Shown: positions 47,297 to 56,571, numbered from the stretch's first letter. The stretch: 64,000 nt of DNA from Clostridiales bacterium (GCA_017964005.1 JAGCSR010000049.1:157368-221367), one strand, 5' to 3'. Made by a program: numbers and translations. Notes: a model not told the origin generated them from the letters alone.

Positions 47297-48475
47297 TCTG
47301 TGAGGGATACCGAGCTTATCCGCAATTGCGAAGAATGCTTTCCTCGAGTTTTGGATCGTCTTCTCCGAGACGCAGAAAGCAAGTCTTGCATAGCCGGGCT
47401 TGGCGAAAGCAGCGCCTCCAACGATAAGAAGGTTCTCTTCGTGGCAGATGTCGGCGAATTCGTCGTCGGTTAAGCCCTGGGGGGTATTCATGAATATATA
47501 GAGTGCTCCCTGAGGCTTGACCGCATCGAATCCGGCATCAACGATATTCGAATACAGCTGATTGCGGCGGTTCTCGTAATTGGAGACATCGACCTTGGCA
47601 TAAAGGGATCTCTCGATAACTCTCTGCCAGATGGCAGGTGCGTTAACAGAACCCAGCGTCCTGTTGGAGATGGCTATGGCAGCAGTAAGGTCGTTATAGT
47701 CTTCGTTCTTAGGTGATACCAGGGTATAACCGATACGCTCGCCGGGAAGGGACAGGGATTTGCTCCATGAGAAGCAGATTACCAGATTGTCGATGAACTT
47801 CAGCGCGGAAGGAACCGTAAGACCGTCGTAGACAAGATCAATATAAGGCTCGTCAGATATTACCTGGATAGTGTGATCAGCGGCCTTCAGGACATCGTTG
47901 AGTTCTGTCAGGAACTGCTCACTGTAAACAACGCCGGACGGATTGTTGGGTGAGTTGATGATTATCGCTTTGGTGCGGGATGTGATCTTTGCCTTGATGT
48001 CTTCAGCATGGGGCACGAACTTTTCGTCGGTGTCACAGATGACGACCTTGCCGTTGTGGTTGGCAATATAGCCGTTGTACTCCATGAAGTAGGGAGCCAG
48101 GACTATTACTTCGTCCTCCGGATCCAGGAGGGAATGGAGGACATCGTTCATAGCGGCTGCAGCGCCGACGGTCATGCAAACAGCAGAAGCATCGATCTGA
48201 AGCCCTGATTCCTCTGAACGCTTCTTGGCGATCGCAGCTCTTGTGGACTCGTAACCGCTGTTGCTCATATAGCCGTGCATGCCGGGGATGTCTTCGTTCG
48301 CGATATCGATTAGAGCTTTCTTGACTTCAACAGGAGGCTCGAGATCCGGGTTGCCGATAGAGAAGTCATAGACGTTATCAACGCCGTAAATGGACTTAAG
48401 GCGGTTGCCCTCTTCGAACATCTTGCGGATCTTCGACCCGCCCTGCAGTGCTTTGACCATATTGTTAGCGATCAT
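47285..48475 (-). CDS. PLP-dependent aminotransferase, class I/II
   Basis: The 396-residue enzyme is a fold-type I aminotransferase: FSIGNPDLEPP, GMHGYMSNSGYESTRAAIA, IINSPNNPSGVVYS, ISDEPYIDLVY and the PLP lysine in SWSKSLSLPGERIGY, plus a C-terminal YARLAFCVS with the substrate Arg. It resembles aspartate/aromatic-type enzymes of the Clostridia; the exact substrate is not readable. GAGGT precedes the ATG. It is the only minus-strand gene besides prs/engB, convergent with the sortase and divergent from yraN. Confidence 0.88.
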   Translation of the reverse strand: MIANNMVKALQGGSKIRKMFEEGNRLKSIYGVDNVYDFSIGNPDLEPPVEVKKALIDIANEDIPGMHGYMSNSGYESTRAAIAKKRSEESGLQIDASAVCMTVGAAAAMNDVLHSLLDPEDEVIVLAPYFMEYNGYIANHNGKVVICDTDEKFVPHAEDIKAKITSRTKAIIINSPNNPSGVVYSEQFLTELNDVLKAADHTIQVISDEPYIDLVYDGLTVPSALKFIDNLVICFSWSKSLSLPGERIGYTLVSPKNEDYNDLTAAIAISNRTLGSVNAPAIWQRVIERSLYAKVDVSNYENRRNQLYSNIVDAGFDAVKPQGALYIFMNTPQGLTDDEFADICHEENLLIVGGAAFAKPGYARLAFCVSEKTIQNSRKAFFAIADKLGIPHRSEL

Positions 48476-48541
48476 ATCCGATACCTCACTTAAACATTAT
48501 TGCAAGAAATATAACACAAAAATCTACCGGGAGGAATACTG

Positions 48542-48931
48542 ATGGAAATAAGAAGCGATACAAATACCAATAAGACATACTTAAGAACCATAGGCGACAG
48601 GGGTGAAGAGGCCGTTGCCCGGTATCTCGTCGACCGCGGGTTCAGGATCATCGCCAGGAACTATAATGTCCCCGGCATAGGAGAACTCGACATCGTAGTC
48701 GAGAAGGAGGGGGTTCTTTATATCACGGAAGTTAAGTCGAGACGCAACATAGGCCCTTTCCCGCATTCGGCGGAAGCTGTGGATTTTCGCAAACGCAAGA
48801 GACTTTATAATGCCACCCGTCACTTTATGGCTGCAAGAGGCTATTTCGGCAGGGACATAGTTTTTCAGATCGGATGCGTAACCCACGACGAGACCGGACG
48901 GATCCTCAAAGTAGAAGTTATACCGTTCTGA
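48542..48931 (+). CDS. UPF0102/YraN-family nuclease-like protein
   Basis: The 129-residue protein has the full YraN pattern GDRGEEAVARYLVDRGF, NYNVPGIGELDIVV and ITEVKSRRN, which is a PD-(D/E)XK-type active site (E, D, ExK). The biochemical role is unknown; genomic links suggest DNA processing. GGGAGG precedes the start. It is followed after 20 nt by accessory locus 2, whose protein is another predicted PD-(D/E)XK member. Confidence 0.9.
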   Translation: MEIRSDTNTNKTYLRTIGDRGEEAVARYLVDRGFRIIARNYNVPGIGELDIVVEKEGVLYITEVKSRRNIGPFPHSAEAVDFRKRKRLYNATRHFMAARGYFGRDIVFQIGCVTHDETGRILKVEVIPF

Positions 48932-48951
48932 GGATAAGGAGGGGTAATATC

Positions 48952-49749
48952 ATGACTGTAATCAAGAACCTAAGAAACGAACTGGATGAACGATATGAAA
49001 TCCTGTTGAAGACGATAAATGCCGTGAATATCCGCATGGCTCAGTTCCCTGAGGGCAGAATAAGGATCCAAAAAAGAGGGAAAGCAACATATTACTACCT
49101 TATCAAGGACGGTAATGAATGCGGAACTCTTTTAGATAATTCATATATGCCACTAATTATGCAACTTGCTCAGAAATCCTATCTTACAAAAGTCCTAAGA
49201 GAAGCGACGGCTGAAATGGATATCATAAAACGGATGATAAAGAAATATCCCAAGGAAACCATAGAGGAGACTTACTTGTCTTTGTCATCGGATCGGAAAG
49301 CCCTGATAAAACCGATTATACTTCCTGATGCTGAATTTGCAAAACAGTGGCTTGAGGAAGATTATATACATAAACCGATCGGAGAAGATATTCCTGTATT
49401 TATGACGGCCCGAGGTGAGCGAGTAAGGTCAAAATCAGAGCAGATAATCGCAGATCATCTTAATTCATACGGATTACCCTACAAATATGAGTGCCCCTTG
49501 AAATTGAGGTCAGGAACTATCCATCCGGACTTTACCATCATGAGATTGAGTGACAGAACGGTAATCTATCATGAGCACTGCGGACGAATGGATGATCCGG
49601 AATACTCTCATAAATTGATCAGGAGGATAAACGATTATGCGGAATCCGACATTCTGATAGGCGACAGGTTGTTCATGACATTTGAGGATTCAAAAATACC
49701 GCTAGATATCAGGATATTGGACAAAATGATCCAAACCTGTTTCAGGTGA
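48952..49749 (+). CDS. PD-(D/E)XK nuclease-like protein of accessory locus 2
   Basis: This 265-residue protein is a paralogue of the protein at 4127-4924: same length, gapless alignment, and the same residues E163 (RSKSE), E180, D193 (IHPDF) and E208-H209 (IYHEH). The stretch YKYECP, the segment GTIHPDFTI and the later GDRLFM are shared, while the N-terminal half is more divergent (about one third identical by eye). AGGAGGGG sets the ATG at 48952. A palindromic motif array follows, then the structured RNA. The function is unknown; the nuclease assignment is from motifs. Confidence 0.75.
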   Translation: MTVIKNLRNELDERYEILLKTINAVNIRMAQFPEGRIRIQKRGKATYYYLIKDGNECGTLLDNSYMPLIMQLAQKSYLTKVLREATAEMDIIKRMIKKYPKETIEETYLSLSSDRKALIKPIILPDAEFAKQWLEEDYIHKPIGEDIPVFMTARGERVRSKSEQIIADHLNSYGLPYKYECPLKLRSGTIHPDFTIMRLSDRTVIYHEHCGRMDDPEYSHKLIRRINDYAESDILIGDRLFMTFEDSKIPLDIRILDKMIQTCFR

Positions 49750-49750
49750 G

Positions 49751-50053
49751 TTTGTATACCAAACTCAATTAATTGCGAAATGGGAATACTTGAAATGTAC
49801 CAAAATAGTAAATACATATGTTTGGTATATCAAAAATATACTTCAACAATGGTATTGACCAGTTTGGTATACAATTATTGATTCGAAAAATGAAATTGAT
49901 TGAGTCAGATATAAGAATGGAGGGATTTTGTATACCTTCACATCAAAAAAGATCGTTAAGGTATACAATACCGTGTACCGAACTTCGTAATATTAGTCTT
50001 ATGGTATATCGTGTGTATACCAAGCTGGATGAAATGAAGAAAAAGTATACTTA
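49751..50053. repeat. Palindromic motif array, locus 2 (TTTGGTATACCAAA family)
   Basis: About eleven imperfect copies of a 14-bp palindrome, ideal form TTTGGTATACCAAA, fill the gap between gene and RNA. Clear copies have centres near 49756, 49827, 49869, 49932, 49963, 50006, 50017 and 50047; weaker ones near 49797, 49838 and 49975. Distances between neighbouring centres are mostly 11-12 or 30-31 bp (others 41 and 63), that is about 1, 3, 4 or 6 helical turns. The half-site TTTGG/CCAAA resembles the locus 1 half-site TTTAG/CTAAA. An open frame crosses the array, but I regard this stretch as non-coding. Confidence 0.8.
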
Positions 50054-50055
50054 GA

Positions 50056-50207
50056 TTCAGTCGATGTATATCGTAACCTGCGTAAACACCGTCTACAGAT
50101 CCGGCTTTGGCAGTCAACCCCGCAAGCATTCGGAGAATGTGCCCGAAGGGCAGGGTTGACGGCCTTAAGACGGATCTATATAAAGACGATTGCAGGTTGC
50201 GATTGGA
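50056..50207 (+). ncRNA. Structured RNA of accessory locus 2
   Basis: This 152-nt RNA is homologous to 4969-5122. P1a pairs 50056-50061 with 50202-50207, a 10-nt bulge follows (50062-50071), P1b pairs 50072-50081 with 50192-50201, P2 pairs 50097-50103 with 50171-50177, P2b pairs 50105-50107 with 50167-50169, and P3 pairs 50113-50120 with 50153-50160 around the same two small hairpins. Compared with locus 1, seven pairs change on both sides and keep pairing. Three G-U pairs (50074/50199, 50060/50203, 50057/50206) would be A-C mismatches on the other strand, so the RNA is on the + strand. Confidence 0.85.
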
Positions 50208-50271
50208 TTGTTTGATTAATCTACCTAAAATCCAGGGGGAATGGGCTGCTTTCTTTGTAATACTGAATTTT

Positions 50272-50302
50272 GAAATTCTCTTGCAAAAGAATTTCGTTTT
50301 TA
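50272..50302 (+). terminator. Probable terminator after the locus 2 RNA
   Basis: GAAATTCT (50272-50279) pairs with AGAATTTC (50288-50295), followed by GTTTTTA. The stem is AT-rich and therefore weak. It overlaps the promoter of the next gene. Confidence 0.55.
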
Positions 50303-50308
50303 TATAAT
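50281..50308 (+). promoter_or_regulatory. Promoter for the aspartate aminotransferase-purB operon
   Basis: TTGCAA (50281-50286) and TATAAT (50303-50308) are separated by 16 nt, about 90 nt upstream of the start codon. Confidence 0.6.
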
Positions 50309-50395
50309 ACTCACGGCTAAATATATATATTATTAAGTGGTTGTGCAAGATTGGATGTTCAAACTTGCATAATCAGGCAAGAAAGAGGATATCAC

Positions 50396-51676
50396 ATGAA
50401 GAAGTTTGCCGAGATGAGTAAGGAAGAACTTAAGAGCTTGAGGGACGAGTTGGCCTCCAAGTATGAAGAGTATAAGGCAATGGGCCTGACTCTTGATATG
50501 ACCAGGGGTAAGCCTGCGCCGGAGCAGCTCGATCTGACTAACGGTATTTACGATTCTCTCAAGGATGGCGGTTACAAGACAGGAAGCGGCGTTGATACCC
50601 GTAACTATTCGGCTCCCGCCGGTATTGATGAGATGAGGAAGACCTTCGGTGAGATCCTCGGGACCGATAAAGATAATGTATTCCTCGGCAACTCATCCAG
50701 CCTTAACATGATGTTCGACAGCCTTATGAGGGCGATGGTCTTCGGTGAGGTTGATTCTGACTGTCCCTGGTATGAGATCAAGAACCGCAAGTGGATCTGC
50801 CCGGCTCCCGGTTATGACCGTCACTTCAGAGTAACTGAGACCTTAGGCTTTGAACTTCTCACAGTTCCCATGACCGAGAACGGTCCTGATGTTGAAGCTA
50901 TCGAGGAATTGGTAAAGGATCCGACGGTGCTCGGTATGTGGTGCGTGCCTGTATATTCCAATCCTGACGGTATCGTTTGTTCCGAAGAAACATGCAAGAG
51001 ACTTGCCAATATGAAGACAGCAGCTCCTGACTTCAGGATCTACTGGGATAATGCTTATGTCGTTCACCACCTGTTCAGGGACGAGATCGGCAAGGTTCCG
51101 GATATGCTCGCGCTCTGTGAAGAAGCAGGTAATCCCAACAGAGTCTATGAATTCGCATCTACTTCGAAGATCACATTTGCAGGAGCAGGAATCTCATGCC
51201 TTGCCTGCAATAAAGAGAATATGGCTCAGGTCAAGAAGATCTCAGGAGTTCAGACGATCTGCTCCAACAAGGTCAATCAGCTGGCACATGCAAACCTCCT
51301 GCCTGATATGAAGGCAGTTGAGGAACAGATGAGAAAGCAGGCTGAGCTTATCCGCCCTAAGTTCGATGCTGCATTGAATGTGCTTTCCGAAGATCTGGAG
51401 GAGACCGGTATCGCAAGATGGACAAACCCTCTCGGCGGATACTTTATCAGCCTTTATGTGATGCCCGGAACGGCCGCTGCTACAGTCAAGCTCTGCAAGG
51501 ACTGCGGTGTTGCTCTTACTAACGCCGGCGCAACATATCCTTACGGCATAGATCCTACTGATTCCAACATAAGACTGGCACCTACATTCCCGTCAGCAGA
51601 TGACATCAGCAAGGCTACCCGAATCCTCGCCGTCTGTGCTAAAATTACGGCTATAGACAAACTCCTGGAGGCATGA
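50396..51676 (+). CDS. Aspartate aminotransferase, type Ic-like
   Basis: The 426-residue protein belongs to the PLP aminotransferase group of PF12897: LDMTRGKPAPEQLDL near the start, LGNSSSLNMM, CPAPGYDRHF, VPVYSNPDG, YWDNAYVVHHL, and the PLP lysine in FASTSKITFAGAGIS. It most likely makes aspartate from oxaloacetate, which would feed adenylosuccinate synthesis; purB overlaps its end. AGAGG precedes the ATG at 50396; an upstream in-frame start at 50351 is less likely. Confidence 0.85.
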   Translation: MKKFAEMSKEELKSLRDELASKYEEYKAMGLTLDMTRGKPAPEQLDLTNGIYDSLKDGGYKTGSGVDTRNYSAPAGIDEMRKTFGEILGTDKDNVFLGNSSSLNMMFDSLMRAMVFGEVDSDCPWYEIKNRKWICPAPGYDRHFRVTETLGFELLTVPMTENGPDVEAIEELVKDPTVLGMWCVPVYSNPDGIVCSEETCKRLANMKTAAPDFRIYWDNAYVVHHLFRDEIGKVPDMLALCEEAGNPNRVYEFASTSKITFAGAGISCLACNKENMAQVKKISGVQTICSNKVNQLAHANLLPDMKAVEEQMRKQAELIRPKFDAALNVLSEDLEETGIARWTNPLGGYFISLYVMPGTAAATVKLCKDCGVALTNAGATYPYGIDPTDSNIRLAPTFPSADDISKATRILAVCAKITAIDKLLEA

Positions 51677-51681
51677 TCCCG

Positions 51682-53118
51682 ATGAAAGACAGATACGAGA
51701 GCCCGCTTAATATCAGATACTCAAGCTACGAGATGCAGAACATCTTCTCGCCGGATAAGAAGTTCCGGACCTGGAGAAAGCTTTGGATCGCTCTTGCCGA
51801 GTCCGAGATGGAACTTGGTCTTAACATTACTCAGGAGCAGGTCGACGAGCTCAAGGCTCACGCCGATGACATTAACTATGATGTTGCTGCAGAAGAAGAG
51901 AAGATCAGAAGACATGACGTTATGAGCCATGTCCATGCCTATGGTGTTCAGTGCCCCAATGCCAAGGGCATCATCCATCTTGGCGCAACATCCTGCTATG
52001 TAGGAGACAACACGGATATCATCATCATGCGCGAAGGCCTGGACCTCGTCCGCAAGAGGCTCGTAGTAGTAATCAACGAACTTGCAAATTTCGCAGATAA
52101 GTATAAGGCTATGCCGACACTGGGATTTACACACTTCCAGCCGGCTCAGCTCGTAACTGTAGGAAAGAGAGCATCTCTCTGGCTTCAGGATCTGGTGTTC
52201 GATCTGGAAGAGGTCGTACATGTAGCAGATTCCCTCAAACTCTTAGGTTGTAAGGGAACGACCGGTACCCAGGCAAGTTTTATGGAATTGTTCAAGGGAG
52301 ACCATGCCAAGTGTGTCGAACTTGATAAGAAGATCTGCCAGAAGATGGGTTTTGCAGATTCCTACTATGTATCCGGTCAGACTTATTCGCGAAAAGTGGA
52401 TTCCATGGTATTGAACGCTCTTTGCGGCATTGCCCAGAGCGCCCACAAGTTCTCTAACGATATCAGGCTCCTTCAGCACTTGAAGGAGATCGAAGAGCCT
52501 TTCGAGAAGTTCCAGATCGGATCTTCCGCTATGGCTTATAAGCGCAACCCCATGAGATCCGAGAGGATCGCATCCCTTGCAAGATATGTCATCTCAGCTT
52601 CAACAAGCCCCATGATGACAGCATCCGAGCAGTGGTTCGAAAGAACTCTCGACGATTCCGCAAACAAGAGGATCTCCATTCCCGAGGCATTCCTCGCTAT
52701 CGATGCAATCCTCGGCATCTATGCCAACATCACTGACGGTCTTGTCGTCTATGAGAAGGTCATCAACAAGCACATGATGGATGAGCTTCCTTTCATGGCA
52801 ACTGAGAACATCATCATGGATACTGTTGAGAACCGTGGCGGTGACAGACAGGATCTCCACGAGAGGATCCGCAAGTATTCCATGGAGGCAGGTTCCGTTG
52901 TTAAGAATGAGGGTAAGCCCAATGATCTTCTGGAGAGGATCGCAAATGATCCCGTCTTCGGCATCAAGCTTGAAGATACGGACAAGTTCATGGATCCTTC
53001 TCTTTATATCGGAAGATGCCCCGAGCAGGTCGATACTTTCCTCAATGAATGTGTAAGACCTCTCCTTGAGAAGTATAAGGACGATCTCAACGTAAGTGCA
53101 GTAGAACTTAAGGTATGA
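51682..53118 (+). CDS. purB: Adenylosuccinate lyase
   Basis: PurB acts twice in purine synthesis, releasing fumarate from SAICAR and adenylosuccinate. The 478-residue protein has RHDVMSHVHAYG, HLGATSCYVGDNTD and the signature GSSAMAYKRNPMRSERI. Two ATGs are in frame; GGAGG (51667-51671) is too close to 51673 and well placed for 51682. The end overlaps the nifS-like gene by 4 nt. Confidence 0.94.
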   Translation: MKDRYESPLNIRYSSYEMQNIFSPDKKFRTWRKLWIALAESEMELGLNITQEQVDELKAHADDINYDVAAEEEKIRRHDVMSHVHAYGVQCPNAKGIIHLGATSCYVGDNTDIIIMREGLDLVRKRLVVVINELANFADKYKAMPTLGFTHFQPAQLVTVGKRASLWLQDLVFDLEEVVHVADSLKLLGCKGTTGTQASFMELFKGDHAKCVELDKKICQKMGFADSYYVSGQTYSRKVDSMVLNALCGIAQSAHKFSNDIRLLQHLKEIEEPFEKFQIGSSAMAYKRNPMRSERIASLARYVISASTSPMMTASEQWFERTLDDSANKRISIPEAFLAIDAILGIYANITDGLVVYEKVINKHMMDELPFMATENIIMDTVENRGGDRQDLHERIRKYSMEAGSVVKNEGKPNDLLERIANDPVFGIKLEDTDKFMDPSLYIGRCPEQVDTFLNECVRPLLEKYKDDLNVSAVELKV

Positions 53119-54257
53119 TCTATTTTGATAACAGCGCTACAACGGCACCTTGTGATGCCGTGATAAAAGCCGCAACGGAAGAACTTACTTCCAATGCGGC
53201 TTTCGGCAATCCGGGATCTTTGCATAAACTGGGAGTTGATGCCAAGAAGAGGTATGCATCATACCACGATGAGTGCGCAAAACTCTTAGGTTGTGCTCCG
53301 GAAGAACTGTACTTCATATCCTGCGCCACGGAAGGCGCCAACACCGCGATCCGCGGGGCTTTGGCAGCCAACAAGAGAGCGGGGAAGACCATAATCTCGA
53401 CAAGGACAGAGCATAAGGCGACATTAAGTCCGTTAGAGGAACTGGCACAGGAAGGATATAATGTTGTTTATCTTCCCGTAGGATCTGACGGGATCCCTTC
53501 GGAAGAGACCTTCGAGCAGGCTCTTAAGGATAACGATGATGTTGCTCTTATCTGTCTGACTTATGTAAATAACGAGACCGGAGCAAAGCTTCCGGATGAT
53601 ATCTATATCGAACTTCGGAAGAAATACGCCCCCAATGCTCTGTGCTATGTTGATTTTGTGCAGGCGCTTGGGAAAGTCCCGTGCGATCTGAGACTTTGCG
53701 ATATGGCATCTTTCTCAGGACATAAGATCCATTCCGTTAAAGGATGCGGACTGCTTTATGTCAGTAAAGACGCAAAGGTCAAGCCTCTTATCTTAGGTGG
53801 CGGACAGCAGGACGGCATGAGGTCAGGTACAGAGAGTCCGTTCCTGGCAAGCCTCTTTACGGCTGCATTGTCGGAAGCATATGCGAACATGGATGAGGCT
53901 TACGGCAGAGTTGCCGGGATCAACAGGTATTTGAGGGAAGAGCTTGCCAAGAGGAATGTTACGGTACTGTCTCCTGACAACGCGATACCTTTTGTGCTGA
54001 ATGTGTCTTTCCCGGATTTCCAGTCAGAGACGATGCTTCACTGTCTTGAGATGTACGATATCTATGTATCGACGGTGTCTGCATGTACATCCAAATCCAA
54101 GAAGGTCTCTTATGTGCTCTTGGAGGCAGGGGTTCCCCAGAAACTTGCGTCCAATGCTGTAAGACTGTCATTCTCGCGTTATAATACGATGGACGAAGCG
54201 GCAAAGTTCATCGAGGCAGTCGATGATATATACGACAAATTCCTGGTAAGAAAATAA
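53115..54257 (+). CDS. Cysteine desulfurase (NifS/IscS type)
   Basis: PLP enzyme that moves sulfur from Cys to an active-site persulfide. The 380-residue protein has YFDNSATTAP, FISCATEGANTAI, EHKATLSP, YVDFVQALGKVP, the PLP lysine in SGHKIHSVKG, and VSACTSKSKK with the probable catalytic Cys. Followed by thiI after 14 nt, like the nifZ-thiI pair of Bacillus, so it probably supplies sulfur for 4-thiouridine in tRNA. Confidence 0.92.
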   Translation: MIYFDNSATTAPCDAVIKAATEELTSNAAFGNPGSLHKLGVDAKKRYASYHDECAKLLGCAPEELYFISCATEGANTAIRGALAANKRAGKTIISTRTEHKATLSPLEELAQEGYNVVYLPVGSDGIPSEETFEQALKDNDDVALICLTYVNNETGAKLPDDIYIELRKKYAPNALCYVDFVQALGKVPCDLRLCDMASFSGHKIHSVKGCGLLYVSKDAKVKPLILGGGQQDGMRSGTESPFLASLFTAALSEAYANMDEAYGRVAGINRYLREELAKRNVTVLSPDNAIPFVLNVSFPDFQSETMLHCLEMYDIYVSTVSACTSKSKKVSYVLLEAGVPQKLASNAVRLSFSRYNTMDEAAKFIEAVDDIYDKFLVRK

Positions 54258-54271
54258 GTTAGGGGTAAAAC

Positions 54272-55471
54272 ATGAACGTTATACTGGCAAGAATGGGTGA
54301 GGTCACCCTTAAAGGATTAAACCGCGGCAACTTCGAGATCCGTCTCAAGGGGAACCTGAAGTACAGACTCAAAAAATACGGCAAGCTCAAGATATATCAG
54401 AGCCAGAGCAGAATCTGGATCGAGCCTGCGTATGAGGATAATGAGTTTTTCGCGAATGAGGAAAGCTGTAAGGAAGTAATGAACACGGTCTGCCAGGTGT
54501 TCGGAATCGTGTCCGTGTCTTTCGCAAGGAAGTTCGAAGGCGGATATGAAGAGATCGAGAAAAATGCGGTCGAATATGTAAGACAGCTCCTTATCGACAA
54601 CCCGAATTTCAAAACTTTCAAGGTGGAATCCAAGAGAGGCAATAAGTCTTTCCCTATGGCATCCCCCGAGATCTGCATGGAACTCGGGCACACTATCCTC
54701 GAGGAATTCCCTGACCTTGTCGTTAATGTCAAAGAACCTGACTTCATTCTTAATGTGGAAGTCCGGGACTATAACTACGTTTATTCCGGCAAGATCATGG
54801 CTCACAGAGGACTTCCGGTTGGAACTTCCGGTAAAGGCATGCTGTTGTTGTCAGGTGGTATCGACAGCCCTGTCGCAGGTTATATGATGGCTTCCAGAGG
54901 AATGCCTTTGGATGCAGTTTATTTCCATTCATATCCTTATACATCAGATGAGGCCAAGGATAAGGTAATCAAGTTGGCTAGGATCGTATCGGGATTCTCC
55001 GGGCATATGAACCTTTATGTCGTAAACTTCACGCAGATCCAGCTGGATATGTACAAGAACAGTCCTCAGGATATGCTGACCATAACAATGAGAAGAGTCA
55101 TGCTTCAGATCGCCGAGCGTCTGGCAGAGCAGAACTACTGCCAGTGCCTGATTACAGGCGAGAGCCTGGGGCAGGTCGCAAGCCAGACTCTGGAAGCAAT
55201 CGCTGCGACCAATGAGGTCGTGAAGATGCCGATACTTCGCCCTCTCATCGGTATGGATAAGCAGGCCACCTGTGATATATCCCGGAGGATAGGGGCTTTC
55301 GAGACTTCGATACTGCCGTTCGAGGACTGCTGTACCGTATTTGTCGCAAAGCACCCTAAGACACATCCTCATCCCGAAGATGTAGTCAATGCCGAGAAGA
55401 ATCTCGACATCGCTAAGATGGTTGAAGACGGCGTCGCAGGAACTGAAGTTATCGAGATAGATATCGACTGA
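54272..55471 (+). CDS. thiI: tRNA 4-thiouridine synthetase ThiI
   Basis: ThiI adenylates U8 of tRNA and inserts sulfur. The 399-residue protein has MGEVTLKGLNRGNFE, a THUMP domain (about 60-165), the PP-loop LLLSGGIDSPVAGY and CLITGESLGQVASQT. It lacks the C-terminal rhodanese domain of E. coli ThiI, as is normal in Firmicutes, where the desulfurase next door delivers sulfur. Confidence 0.95.
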   Translation: MNVILARMGEVTLKGLNRGNFEIRLKGNLKYRLKKYGKLKIYQSQSRIWIEPAYEDNEFFANEESCKEVMNTVCQVFGIVSVSFARKFEGGYEEIEKNAVEYVRQLLIDNPNFKTFKVESKRGNKSFPMASPEICMELGHTILEEFPDLVVNVKEPDFILNVEVRDYNYVYSGKIMAHRGLPVGTSGKGMLLLSGGIDSPVAGYMMASRGMPLDAVYFHSYPYTSDEAKDKVIKLARIVSGFSGHMNLYVVNFTQIQLDMYKNSPQDMLTITMRRVMLQIAERLAEQNYCQCLITGESLGQVASQTLEAIAATNEVVKMPILRPLIGMDKQATCDISRRIGAFETSILPFEDCCTVFVAKHPKTHPHPEDVVNAEKNLDIAKMVEDGVAGTEVIEIDID

Positions 55472-55480
55472 GGACATAAA

Positions 55481-56509
55481 ATGAGGATAGGAAAGCTTAC
55501 AAATAAACAGTTGGAGGACCTGGTCCTGTCAAGGCTCCCGGCTTTATCATCCACGACCGTGGTGGGCGCCGGGATTGGTGCCGACTGTGCCTGGCTCAAG
55601 TCCGAAGACGGCATGATCGTAACCTCCTCTGACCCCATAACCGCCGGCGGCAATTGTGCCGGAACTTTGGCGGTAAGCGTATCCTGCAATGACATAGCCT
55701 CATGCGGAGTCCGTCCTACAGGACTGCTCCTTGTTCTGATCGCTCCTCCTTCGGCAGAAGAAGAGGACATCATCGATATAGTCGAACAGGCTTCCGCTGA
55801 AGCCCAAAGGCTTGGTGTGGACATAGTCGGCGGGCATACGGAAGTGTCTGATGTGGTAAATGACTTCGTTGTAATATCAACTGCTATCGGCAATGTCTCG
55901 AAGAATGATCCCGTTATCCGCGGTAAAGCTTATCCCGGTGACAGTCTTATAATCACTAAGACATGCGGCATCGAAGGAAGTTACATTGCAGCCAACGTCC
56001 ACAGGGCAAAGCTCGAAGACAAGGTTCCCAATCAATACCTCGATGAAGCTTCAACTTACAATAAGTATCTGTCAGTAGTTGCTGAAGGCGTATGTGCCGG
56101 AAAGATCGCCGATCCCGAAGGCGCTGTTACGGAAACAGGCTTTAAGGCTTCTGCCGTAAGCCTTATGCACGATGTTACTGAAGGCGGTGTAATGGGTGCA
56201 TCTTATGAGATGGCTTTGTTCTCTAAAGTAGGAGTTCTTCTCGATGTATCGAAAGTACCCGTTAGCGAAGCAACCCGTAAGATAGCACAGGCTGCTGGCC
56301 TGGATGTTTTGAGGCTTATATCGTCCGGTTCGATGCTTATTGCTACTGCTTATCCGGAACTGGTGCTTGATGCACTTAAGAGTGAGGGAATAGAAGCTTC
56401 TCTGATCGGCAAGTTTACTGATAAAGCAGGGATATATGAATACCTGGATGAAGATGGCGTGGTTTGTGAGATGCCTCCTCCGGGTGCTGATGAGATTTAT
56501 AAGTTCTGA
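55481..56509 (+). CDS. PurM-like AIR synthase-related (HypE-type) protein
   Basis: The 342-residue protein has the PurM fold of the HypE/ThiL/SelD group: GAGIGADCAWL, SSDPITAGG (metal/ATP site), CNDIASCGVRP, VGGHTEVS, and HDVTEGGVMGASYEMA. No hydrogenase genes are nearby, so hydrogenase maturation is not supported. Its position 10 nt after thiI suggests a role with sulfur or cofactor metabolism, but this is a guess. Confidence 0.8.
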   Translation: MRIGKLTNKQLEDLVLSRLPALSSTTVVGAGIGADCAWLKSEDGMIVTSSDPITAGGNCAGTLAVSVSCNDIASCGVRPTGLLLVLIAPPSAEEEDIIDIVEQASAEAQRLGVDIVGGHTEVSDVVNDFVVISTAIGNVSKNDPVIRGKAYPGDSLIITKTCGIEGSYIAANVHRAKLEDKVPNQYLDEASTYNKYLSVVAEGVCAGKIADPEGAVTETGFKASAVSLMHDVTEGGVMGASYEMALFSKVGVLLDVSKVPVSEATRKIAQAAGLDVLRLISSGSMLIATAYPELVLDALKSEGIEASLIGKFTDKAGIYEYLDEDGVVCEMPPPGADEIYKF

Positions 56510-56571
56510 TTAATATGATAAAATAATTCAATTGGATCTGGTTTTTGTTTCGTTGAAGTAGGGAGGGTTAA

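Noticed and set aside
49818..50054. 78-codon + strand open frame across the locus 2 array
   Set aside because: It consists of the palindromic repeats, has no ribosome binding site, and has no counterpart in locus 1.
55481..56509. Hydrogenase maturation factor HypE
   Set aside because: The PurM fold fits, but there are no hyp or hydrogenase genes nearby, and the C-terminal PRIC-type Cys tail of HypE is missing.
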